Shown here piece by piece: positions 1 to 6,410 of a stretch of 6,577 bases of DNA. The stretch spans positions 1 through 6,577 of the forward strand of contig DAOVRZ010000169.1 in NCBI GenBank assembly GCA_030627905.1, read 5' to 3'. Within the stretch, counting starts at the first letter, position 1. Each line of letters opens with the position of its first letter. The notes under the pieces were generated by a model, which was not told the origin of the DNA, made no database searches, and was given only the letters and a program-made list of their open reading frames with translations. The stretch is from JAGMES01 sp023128035 (lineage in GTDB: Bacteria > Bacillota > Halanaerobiia > DY22613). The translations under genes were made by a program, and so were the position numbers.

Positions 1-1
1 G

Positions 2-643
2 ACAAAAGATTCAAAGTGGCTACTTTCAGAAGAAATATGGACATATGATACTCAAGGAAATGTTATCTATTACAAAGATCCTGAAGGCTATGAAACAATG
101 ACTACATATGTTAATAGTCCCTTTGAGATTAATGAACCTTCCAAAAATGATTTTTATCAAGCTGGAAAAGAGTTAAATAGAACTTCTGAGTTTTATAATA
201 ATAGTGTAATGACCAATACTTCTATTTATAATCTTCCAGTTGGTCAGTTACAAGTTCGCAAGTATCTGGATAATGGTAATTTTGAAGCATCAGAAACATA
301 TTTTTTATATAATAATCTTGGAAATATAAAAGAGAGTAAAACATTAATGAAGGATGAGTTTAATAATGATATTTGGGTAAAAACAAAATATCTGGATTAC
401 GATCAGTTTGGTAATTGTCAAAAAGAAGTTATTGATGCAGAAAGTATAGAGCCAATCGAAATAACTTATAAATATGATTCAAATTATAATTCATATTTAA
501 CAGAAAAAACACAGTTTATTTCTAAAAACATAGTAGATGATAATGGAAATCTAGCATCTCCTAAATATGTTACTACAAAATATGATTATGATTATTTAAC
601 TGGAATCAAACTCAAATCATTGATCCACGTGGCAGAACAGTAG
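2..643 (+). CDS. RHS/YD-repeat protein, 5' fragment (open at left edge, frameshifted end)
   Basis: This fragment of the rhs shell has no start in the window: frame 2 is open from base 2, and its first 32 codons (IWTYDTQGNVIYYKDPEGYE...) are already typical YD-repeat sequence, so ATG 98 is an internal methionine. The repeat pattern Y-x-Y/D...G-N/R continues through YNNLGN, YDQFGN and YKYDSN up to YDYDYLTG (bases about 581-604). The last 13 codons (IKLKSLIHVAEQ, then TAG) look nothing like YD repeats and are out-of-frame readthrough. In frame 1 the same bases read NQTQIIDPRGRTVEYEYDD, a perfect YD continuation. One base, probably the third position of a Gly codon, is therefore missing between 603 and 604. 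YD repeats build the beta-barrel shell that encloses the C-terminal effector in Rhs, Tc and teneurin proteins. On its own this fragment is unlikely to be functional. Confidence 0.8.
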   Translation, partial: TKDSKWLLSEEIWTYDTQGNVIYYKDPEGYETMTTYVNSPFEINEPSKNDFYQAGKELNRTSEFYNNSVMTNTSIYNLPVGQLQVRKYLDNGNFEASETYFLYNNLGNIKESKTLMKDEFNNDIWVKTKYLDYDQFGNCQKEVIDAESIEPIEITYKYDSNYNSYLTEKTQFISKNIVDDNGNLASPKYVTTKYDYDYLTGIKLKSLIHVAEQ

Positions 644-1206
644 AGTATGAATATGATGATTTAGGAAGATTAACTAAAGTTATTTATCCTAAGACCAATC
701 CAGTGGAAGAAGCAACCTTTGAAGAAGTAGTTTATGATGATAATAATAATTTGGTTAAGATTTATGATGGTGAGCGAAAAAGCTTAGTTAAGCAATATTT
801 TGATGGCCTTGGTAGAGTTACTAAGGTGAAGAGATATTTAGATTTAGCTGGATTAATAAATCTAAGTAGTGAGATAAGCTATAAGTATAATTGGCAGGAT
901 AAGGTTAAAAGTTCAATTGACGAAAATGGCAAAGAGACTAAATATGAGTATGATATGTTTGGTCGTCAGATCAATGTTTCAACGGTTGAAGGCGATATTG
1001 AGACAGTTTTATATACCGTTCAATATTTTGATGATGAGAAAAAGGCTGTTACTACAAATCAAAAAAATATTGAGCAAACCACAATTACTGATCAAAGAGG
1101 ACAGGTTGTCGAGAGAATATTAGAAAATCAAGGTGAAGAATTAACCTATTATAGTGAGTATGATGGTTATGGAAATGTTGTTAAAACAGTAGATGCTAAA
1201 GGCTAG
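604..1206 (+). CDS. RHS/YD-repeat protein, middle fragment (between frameshift and amber stop)
   Basis: This is the continuation of the same rhs shell in frame 1, from the inferred lost base to TAG 1204-1206, about 200 codons. Repeats visible include RTVEYEYDDLGRLTKV, YFDGLGRVTKV, ETKYEYDMFGRQ and YSEYDGYGNVVKTVDAKG. No credible initiation site exists. The earliest start-type codon of note is GTG 703, which lies inside a repeat and has no convincing Shine-Dalgarno, so I treat the segment as a passively retained piece rather than a gene. It ends at an amber codon followed in the same frame by CAA and ATG 1210. By comparison with other repeats here (DPEGYETM against DAKG-stop-QM) the lost residue may have been Tyr, one base change from TAG. 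Codon use and composition match the flanking pieces. Confidence 0.65.
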   Translation, partial: NQTQIIDPRGRTVEYEYDDLGRLTKVIYPKTNPVEEATFEEVVYDDNNNLVKIYDGERKSLVKQYFDGLGRVTKVKRYLDLAGLINLSSEISYKYNWQDKVKSSIDENGKETKYEYDMFGRQINVSTVEGDIETVLYTVQYFDDEKKAVTTNQKNIEQTTITDQRGQVVERILENQGEELTYYSEYDGYGNVVKTVDAKG

Positions 1207-1209
1207 CAA

Positions 1210-4200
1210 ATGGGTTATGTCTATGATAATCTAGGTCAGTTGATTCAGATAAAATATCCTGATCTATCTGGACAAATCTACGATGTAGGTTATTCTCCAA
1301 ATCTGACTGTATTCAACTATTATGATAGCAAAGGAAGCTTAAAAAGAACAATAGATAGAAAAGGGCAAACGATAAATTGCAAATATAATGAGTATAATCA
1401 GTTAATTAAGACAGACCTGCCAGTTTCTGAAGATATTGATTATTACTACAATGAGCTTGGCCAGTTAATTAAAGTAAAACAGGGTAATAAGTTTGAGAAG
1501 TTCTATACATATGATGCTCGTGGAAGATTAACGAAAGAAAAATTAACCGTTGATCCATCATTGGGTACAGAAAAAGAATATGTAACAGAATATGATTACA
1601 ATAAAAATAATGCTCTAACTGGGATGGTATATCCAGATGCTGCTGGAACTTTAAGCTATGGTTATAATACTTTAAATCAGATTAATCATGTTACTTGGAA
1701 AGGTAGTGATCTGGTTAAATCAGTTGAGTATGCAAACACAGGTCATCTTGAAAAACTAACTTATGGAAATGGTGTTGAAGGTGAGTTTAATTATGATTAT
1801 GTAAATGGTCAGTACGTTCCGAATAATATTGCTTATATGCAAGGAACTAAACAATTGGGAGTTTATGATTACAGATATGATAAATTGGGGAACATTATCA
1901 GAGCTAATAATCATCAGTATGAATATGATGATTTAAATCAACTAACAGGATGGAAATTCTTACAGGAAAATGATAAAGTTTTATTAGGAGAAGAAGTGAT
2001 CTGGGATAAAGAGATGACAGATGGTCAAAATCTAAGCCTTGATAAGACTAATGTTATGGAAAATCAATTACAATTAGATTTTAAAGATGATCAGAATATT
2101 GTTCATGTAGGTGACCTGTTGGATTCAGATGAAGTAACTTCATCATCTTCATTAAAAATTAATTCTGTGCATGGTTATGAATTATATCGAAATCCTTGGG
2201 AACATAATGAGTCATTTACAAGTTCAAATAATCTTAATTTATCTATAACTAAAGCTAAGATAGATTATTCTTTAGGTACTGTAAAGTTACCAGCTATAAA
2301 TGTTTTTGAAAGCATATATGATAACCAGACAGAGTATAAGTTACCAGCATCGATAATTAATGATGTTGTTGGGTCAATTAGTCCTGTAACCACCTTTAGT
2401 GGTTATGATTATCGTTTACTTGATGATTTACCACCGTCTGTTGATGATAGTAAGTGGCATCCAGTGTCATCTTCTGTATATATTAGCCCAGATAATGTTT
2501 TCAATGTTAAAGATATAGAGTTGAAGGTAAAATCGTTTTTAAATCATGATGAATTTGACCCTTCAAAAGAATGGAAATTGTGGCTTAAGCTAGAGATTAA
2601 TGATGTATATGTAGGAATGCAATCTTTTTCACTATCCAATACTTCGTCAAAAACAATATGGCAATTAGACAATTATAATTCGGGACTAAATATAACAAAA
2701 ATTTTGAATGTTGATTTATCTGATTATGGTTTAGTTAATTCATTAAGTGGCTTGCGGGTGAAGATGTATTGGCTAGTAAACAAATGGAGTTTTAGATTTA
2801 CTACAATCTCAGGAGAAATAAAAGCTTGGACTGTAACAGCAAATGGAAAAAATATTTATTCAGCAAACCAGGAAAAATACAAATCTTATCAACTGCCAGC
2901 GTTAAGTACTGGTATAAGATATAAATTAGAGACAAATCAAGTTATACCATCTGGTACCAGTGTACGTTATGAACTATGGAACAGTTCTAGTAAAAAAAGC
3001 ACATTATCTAATGGTGATATTTTTACTGTACCGACGAGTGGAACATATTATATTCGGGCATATATTAAGTCAACTAATTCTAATTATACACCGATAGTGA
3101 AGAAAGTTAAAGTTAGCAAAGAAAGATTTGATTCCTATGCTAGTTCTGCTGCCGTTCAATCGAAAACATTTACTTTACCAGAATATAGTAAGCAAATTGA
3201 GCTGAAGTACAGTCATGCTTTGCCTTCAGGAACTAGAATTGATTATTTGGTGAGTAATAATGGTGGTAGTACTTGGAAGACGGTAGTTTATAATTCAACC
3301 TTAGAAAAATACGTAGCTGATTTTACGAATGCTGGCAATAAAGTTATTGTCAAAGCAATCTTATACCCTGATTCTGGAAAACAAAATACTCCAACACTTT
3401 CAAATCTATGGGTAAATGCTCTGGACTTACAAAAATACAGGTCATCTGGAAGTCTGAATACAAGAAGTATTAGTATTTCTGAACCAACAAATAAGCTAAT
3501 TTTAGAATTACATTGTAATAAAAATGGTGGCTCAATAGATGTATCAATTGATGTTAATGGAGAATCAATAGCAGGTATTCCAACTACTTCTACTGAATTG
3601 CTTTACGATTATTCGAAGGTTGATGATATAAACTATACTTTAGGTGATGGTAGTTCTTTACAGAATGACCTTGCTGAAGAGAGAATAACATTAAAGGATG
3701 GGTTATCGGGTAAGAACCTTCAGTCTTACTACTATTATTTTGATATACCAGAAGATTTGTCTTCTTTAAACACTAAACTGACAATAAAGTTAAATGCCAG
3801 TGCTGATCGTTTATCTACTCCATATGTATATAGTTATGTATTGTTGTATAACTGGTTTAGCTACAATAGTACAGGAACGTTTAATACTGAAAATAATCTG
3901 ACTTTAAGCAATGAGAGGCTTTTCAAAAAGATGAGATTGGATGTAGTAGGTCAAAATCCATCTAATACAACAGCAAATTATATGGCATATGATTTTGGTA
4001 GTGGTCAAACAAAACCATTAATGTCAGGTGAAACTGCACAACTGGGATTAGATATCAATAAACTTAAGATTCAAGGAGAGTTTACCACTTCAAATAAGAG
4101 ACAGACTCCAAAGATCAGCAGGATGACTGTAACTGCTATTGGAGAGACTCCTCTGGTGAATGATATAGAGTTTCTTGATGATGTGGATTATATTAAAAAG

Positions 4201-5958
4201 CCTCTTGATACGATGTCTTTTTCAACAGATAGAGTGGTAGGAGATACATCACTGATGTTGGATCATAGAACTTTTCCTTATAATGAGTATGAAACAAATA
4301 GAAATCATGTATTTGATTCGACTAAACTTCCAATTATTCAGGTATGGGTGAAACCATTAACGGAGAATTCAGAAATTGCTTTTGCCACATGGGATGAAGT
4401 AGAAGGAAGAAGTGAAAGCTTTTGCAATGATTTTGATGGAGATAGTAAGTTTGAAGTTGGAGAGGATTTAATCGCAAATCAATGGAATTTAGTTCTGTTG
4501 GATTTACGTAATACAAACGGTGGCGGAATAGCAAAAGATGCAAAAGGCTTGTATTTTATTGTGGATAAATTGGGTACCCAAGTTCTAGTAGATGGAGTTA
4601 GTTCATTACCGCTAAATCAGGTAAGTTATGATTATGACAAAGCAGGAAATAGAAGTGAATATATCGGGAATGGTTTAGCTAGTACTTATGAATATGAGTT
4701 TGGTTCAAATAGGTTAAAACGAAGATATAATCAGTTTGAGGATATTTACTATACTTACGATTACAATGGCAACTTGATCCGCCAAGAAGTAACAAGGTTT
4801 GGTGATTATTACTACTTTGATTATGTCTATAATGAGCTGAATCAGTTGGTTGCGATTAAGAAAAATGGTAGTTTGATAGCTGAATATCGCTATGATCATG
4901 GTGGGTTAAGGTATAAGAAGGTTGATAATGTAACGAATAAAACCACGATTTATGTTTATGGTACAGGATATGAGCCAATCTATGAAGAAATATATAGTAA
5001 TTCCAATTTAAGCAGTCCACTGAGTAAGGTAAGTTATCTTAATATGGGCGGTAAGAGGATAGCTCGTGCTGAAGGTAATGCTAAATGGTACTATTTCACA
5101 GATCATCTTGGAAGTACAAGGATAGTGATGGATGAGAGTGGAAATTGTACGTATAGCGAGTATAAACCTTTTGGTAGTGATTTTGTAAGCAGTGATGAGA
5201 GATATAAGTTTACTGGTAAAGAAGATGATGGAGTAACGGGATTGCATTATTTTAATGCAAGGTATTATGATCCTGCGGTTGGAAGGTTTATTAGTGAGGA
5301 TCCTGTAAAGGATGGGGCGAATTGGTATGGATATTGTAGTAATTGTCCCTTAACTTATAAAGATCGAAATGGACTTCAACCAACTAGACATCAAGCAGGT
5401 ACTGTTGCGGAATTTAAAGAGGTAATGGATAATAGTACAAGTAAGATAGGGTTGACTATTGGAAAAGATGCTGAGGAAGCATTATTACGCTTGGGTAAGA
5501 CTGGTGGTTTTATGGGGTTAAAGCCATTAACTACTCCTTATTTTAATCAGAAGAAAGGACGGTATATTTATACATTTAAAAAAGGATGGATAGATATGGT
5601 TCATTTTCTTTTTTATGCAGGTAGAGCATATACTCATAAATTGCAAGGTGATAAAAATCCAATTGGAGAAGCAATGCAAGAAGGTTATAGACAGGAGACA
5701 TTAGATATTTTTAGATCTAATTGGAGTGCATATAGTTATGAAGATTTGCCAACCGATTTGATGGGAGCTACTTTTGCAGTTGGATATTTTGATGTAACTA
5801 GTGGATTAAGCTTATCTGAACAGATTGCGAATTTTTTAAATGGTTTTGGTGCTACATTACCTTTGGAATCACCAAATTGGGCAGATATACCTGAAAAAGA
5901 TTCTAAAGATGATCCTTTGGCCTGTAGTTATACAACCAAACCGATGTTTACAAAATAA
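1210..5958 (+). CDS. RHS repeat-associated core domain protein with C-terminal variable (toxin-like) domain
   Basis: This 1582-residue product is the main body of a polymorphic Rhs toxin. Residues 1-248 are YD repeats (YVYDNLGQL, YYYNELGQL, YTYDARGRL, YRYDKLGNI, YEYDDLNQL). Residues about 249-1137 are a beta-rich insert without YD repeats. YD repeats resume at 1138 (YDYDKAGNR, YTYDYNGNL, YVYNELNQL, YRYDHGGLR). The conserved Rhs core end follows: DHLGSTR at 1298-1304, FTGKEDD-GVTGLHYFNARYYDP to D1354-P1355, GRFISEDP to P1365, and a C-P-x4-D-R-N-G-L boundary at 1379-1389. Residues 1391-1582 are the variable tip, where Rhs proteins carry an effector. The ATG directly follows an in-frame TAG. AAAGG at 1198-1202, seven bases upstream, could permit weak reinitiation, but the true start is far upstream. 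Without the N-terminal shell and export region, delivery is probably lost. No signal peptide is present at this ATG. Confidence 0.9.
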   Translation: MGYVYDNLGQLIQIKYPDLSGQIYDVGYSPNLTVFNYYDSKGSLKRTIDRKGQTINCKYNEYNQLIKTDLPVSEDIDYYYNELGQLIKVKQGNKFEKFYTYDARGRLTKEKLTVDPSLGTEKEYVTEYDYNKNNALTGMVYPDAAGTLSYGYNTLNQINHVTWKGSDLVKSVEYANTGHLEKLTYGNGVEGEFNYDYVNGQYVPNNIAYMQGTKQLGVYDYRYDKLGNIIRANNHQYEYDDLNQLTGWKFLQENDKVLLGEEVIWDKEMTDGQNLSLDKTNVMENQLQLDFKDDQNIVHVGDLLDSDEVTSSSSLKINSVHGYELYRNPWEHNESFTSSNNLNLSITKAKIDYSLGTVKLPAINVFESIYDNQTEYKLPASIINDVVGSISPVTTFSGYDYRLLDDLPPSVDDSKWHPVSSSVYISPDNVFNVKDIELKVKSFLNHDEFDPSKEWKLWLKLEINDVYVGMQSFSLSNTSSKTIWQLDNYNSGLNITKILNVDLSDYGLVNSLSGLRVKMYWLVNKWSFRFTTISGEIKAWTVTANGKNIYSANQEKYKSYQLPALSTGIRYKLETNQVIPSGTSVRYELWNSSSKKSTLSNGDIFTVPTSGTYYIRAYIKSTNSNYTPIVKKVKVSKERFDSYASSAAVQSKTFTLPEYSKQIELKYSHALPSGTRIDYLVSNNGGSTWKTVVYNSTLEKYVADFTNAGNKVIVKAILYPDSGKQNTPTLSNLWVNALDLQKYRSSGSLNTRSISISEPTNKLILELHCNKNGGSIDVSIDVNGESIAGIPTTSTELLYDYSKVDDINYTLGDGSSLQNDLAEERITLKDGLSGKNLQSYYYYFDIPEDLSSLNTKLTIKLNASADRLSTPYVYSYVLLYNWFSYNSTGTFNTENNLTLSNERLFKKMRLDVVGQNPSNTTANYMAYDFGSGQTKPLMSGETAQLGLDINKLKIQGEFTTSNKRQTPKISRMTVTAIGETPLVNDIEFLDDVDYIKKPLDTMSFSTDRVVGDTSLMLDHRTFPYNEYETNRNHVFDSTKLPIIQVWVKPLTENSEIAFATWDEVEGRSESFCNDFDGDSKFEVGEDLIANQWNLVLLDLRNTNGGGIAKDAKGLYFIVDKLGTQVLVDGVSSLPLNQVSYDYDKAGNRSEYIGNGLASTYEYEFGSNRLKRRYNQFEDIYYTYDYNGNLIRQEVTRFGDYYYFDYVYNELNQLVAIKKNGSLIAEYRYDHGGLRYKKVDNVTNKTTIYVYGTGYEPIYEEIYSNSNLSSPLSKVSYLNMGGKRIARAEGNAKWYYFTDHLGSTRIVMDESGNCTYSEYKPFGSDFVSSDERYKFTGKEDDGVTGLHYFNARYYDPAVGRFISEDPVKDGANWYGYCSNCPLTYKDRNGLQPTRHQAGTVAEFKEVMDNSTSKIGLTIGKDAEEALLRLGKTGGFMGLKPLTTPYFNQKKGRYIYTFKKGWIDMVHFLFYAGRAYTHKLQGDKNPIGEAMQEGYRQETLDIFRSNWSAYSYEDLPTDLMGATFAVGYFDVTSGLSLSEQIANFLNGFGATLPLESPNWADIPEKDSKDDPLACSYTTKPMFTK
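1954..4620 (+). other. Non-YD beta-rich insert within the Rhs shell (residues about 249-1137)
   Basis: About 889 residues lack the YD pattern and separate YEYDDLNQLTGW from YDYDKAGNR. The sequence is rich in Ser, Thr, Asn, Tyr and alternating hydrophobic residues, as in extracellular beta-sandwich modules. Three segments end in a shared T-P-x-[LIV]-x-x-[LMV]-x-V motif at residues 627-635, 727-735 and 966-974. The first two are preceded by P-S-G-T-x-[VI]-x-Y at 580-587 and 672-679. Near the end, D1074-x-D-G-D1078...G-E-D1086 resembles a calcium-binding loop. An adhesive or carbohydrate-binding role is inference from composition and architecture. I cannot name the families. Confidence 0.6.
5380..5955 (+). 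other. Variable C-terminal domain of the Rhs protein (candidate effector)
   Basis: The 192 residues after the Rhs core boundary (1391-1582) occupy the toxin-tip position. Visible motifs are Y-T-F-K-K-G-W-I-D-M-V-H (H1465), H1476, G-Y-R-Q-E (E1496) and S-A-Y-S-Y-E-D-L-P (1506-1514), followed by G-A. From memory these resemble the signature of DUF4056-like proteins (G-F-I-D-x-x-H ... S-A-F-S-x-E-D-L). The His, Glu and Asp residues would be candidates for a metal or catalytic site, but this is inference. I see no HNH, deaminase, ADP-ribosyltransferase or PAAR-type signature. The domain ends in a polar tail. Confidence 0.55.
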
Positions 5959-5962
5959 TATT

Positions 5963-5969
5963 AAGGGGG
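5963..5969 (+). promoter_or_regulatory. Shine-Dalgarno of the small downstream gene
   Basis: AAGGGGG sits five bases before ATG 5975, in the 16-base gap after the rhs stop TAA (5956-5958). It decides the start of the downstream gene. The same frame stays open upstream to an ATG at 5840 inside rhs, but that extension has no such site and would bury the membrane segment behind 45 unrelated residues. Confidence 0.75.
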
Positions 5970-5974
5970 AAGAA

Positions 5975-6280
5975 ATGAAAACGGTTAAAGATATTAAAAA
6001 ACTATCATTTATAATATTGATATGTTTGGCGATTTATATTTTCTTTCAATGTACCTATATATTTGAATATCAAGAAGCAAAAAAAATAATAAATCATGTA
6101 GAAAATTTTCATTCAAGTGTTGGAAGGTATCCAAATTCTTTAGAAGAGATAGGAATTAAAGAGTCAGAAGATAATACTGTATATTATGAAAAAGTATCTG
6201 AAGATCATTATATTATTTGGTTTGGAACAACTGTAGGAGAGTCTCGTGTATATGATTCAAAAAGAAAAACATGGGAATAG
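5975..6280 (+). CDS. Small single-pass membrane protein downstream of rhs, candidate immunity protein
   Basis: A 101-residue protein of unrecognised family. The N-terminus is short and basic (MKTVKDIKK), followed by one hydrophobic segment at about residues 10-30 (LSFIILICLAIYIFFQCTYIF). By the positive-inside rule this puts the C-terminal 70 residues outside the cytoplasm. That domain has a helix-like stretch (EAKKIINHVENFHSS), then G-R-Y-P-N-S-L-E-E-I-G-I, and strands around N-T-V-Y-Y-E-K and Y-I-I-W-F-G-T-T. The YPNSLEEIGI step and single N-terminal helix recall pseudopilin (GspG-like) folds, but there is no prepilin cleavage site or lipobox. It starts 16 bases after rhs with a strong Shine-Dalgarno and no gap for a promoter, so it is probably co-transcribed. 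Position directly behind the toxin tip is the usual place for an Rhs immunity gene. The function is inferred from that alone. Confidence 0.75.
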   Translation: MKTVKDIKKLSFIILICLAIYIFFQCTYIFEYQEAKKIINHVENFHSSVGRYPNSLEEIGIKESEDNTVYYEKVSEDHYIIWFGTTVGESRVYDSKRKTWE

Positions 6281-6354
6281 TGATTAGTCGGAATAAATAT
6301 AAAAGATCCTAATCTTCTGAGAGACCACTTTAAAACACTGGTAGTTAATGTATT
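6281..6354. other. Short intergenic spacer, nothing recognised
   Basis: These 74 bases between the small membrane-protein gene and the terminator hold no ORF, no tRNA-like structure and no convincing promoter. The only structure seen is a weak 5-bp hairpin, AAGAT/ATCTT with a 4-base loop, at 6303-6316. Confidence 0.5.
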
Positions 6355-6394
6355 AAAAAAACAAGTCATTGACTAAAAAATGGCTTGTTTTTTT
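6355..6394. terminator. Bidirectional intrinsic terminator
   Basis: A 16-bp stem pairs 6355-6370 with 6379-6394, with a single G-U pair and an 8-base loop (GACTAAAA). The centre is ACAAGTCATT against AATGGCTTGT. The stem is flanked by an A-run on the left and a T-run on the right, so it yields a U-tract in transcripts from either strand. It would end the rhs and small-gene transcript on + and the transposase transcript on -. Confidence 0.85.
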
Positions 6395-6410
6395 GTAACT
6401 ATTCAGTTGC
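6395..6410. repeat. Candidate IS66 terminal inverted repeat
   Basis: GTAACTATTCAGTTGC starts with the GTAA tetranucleotide typical of IS66 ends. It begins immediately after the terminator T-run and ends on the last base of the transposase stop codon. The eight bases just outside (6387-6394, GTTTTTTT) would be the target-site duplication, since IS66 elements usually generate 8 bp. The partner repeat is not visible. Confidence 0.4.

Larger units (their letters stand above)
2..1953 (+). repeat. YD-repeat (RHS repeat) coding array, upstream block
   Basis: Degenerate coding repeats of about 20 residues (roughly 60 bases), each centred on Y-x-Y-D-x-x-G-R/N, fill this block across all three reading segments. 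At DNA level they appear as recurring tat-gat/tat-gaa strings. A shorter second block runs from about 4621 to 5090, after the insert. The repeats are strand-wrapping units of the Rhs shell, not a mobile or regulatory repeat. Confidence 0.8.
2..5958 (+). pseudogene. Disrupted rhs (YD-repeat polymorphic toxin) gene, whole extent in window
   Basis: Three readable pieces (2-643, 604-1206, 1210-5958) are one ancestral gene. The first is in frame 2. The second and third share frame 1 and are separated only by TAG 1204-1206 and one codon. YD-repeat coding runs through both breaks without loss of register once a base is restored near 603/604 and the TAG is read as sense. The repaired product would have about 1985 residues in this window and its N-terminus lies left of it. 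Two lesions close together suggest a decaying gene. Assembly or sequencing error remains possible for either one. Confidence 0.75.

Noticed and set aside
581..597. tatgattatgattattt as a tandem DNA repeat or slippage site
   Set aside because: It simply encodes the Y-D-Y-D-Y repeat core. The missing base lies downstream of it and does not change the repeat unit count.
703..705. GTG as the start of a separate YD-repeat gene
   Set aside because: Repeat coding continues unbroken upstream of it in the same frame to about 604, so it is an internal Val codon.
917..1123. 68-codon + strand ORF in another frame
   Set aside because: It lies entirely within YD-repeat coding sequence in a different frame. 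It has no Shine-Dalgarno and its protein has no plausible composition.
4334..4543. 69-codon - strand ORF
   Set aside because: It is antisense to the Rhs insert. Its His- and Leu-rich composition comes from the complement of real codons, and there is no start signal.
4714..4899. 61-codon - strand ORF, Ile-rich and membrane-like
   Set aside because: It is the antisense shadow of tat/gat-rich YD repeats, which read as Ile/Val-rich on the other strand. This gives false hydrophobicity.
5008..5247. 79-codon - strand ORF
   Set aside because: It is antisense to the most conserved part of the Rhs core and has no ribosome binding site or recognisable protein.
5840..5974. Upstream extension of the small membrane-protein gene to ATG 5840
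   Set aside because: The extra 45 residues overlap rhs in another frame and lack a Shine-Dalgarno. The strong site at 5963-5969 and the membrane segment fit ATG 5975.
6303..6316. Small hairpin AAGAT/ATCTT
   Set aside because: It has only five AT-rich base pairs and no T-run, too weak to call a terminator or regulatory element.
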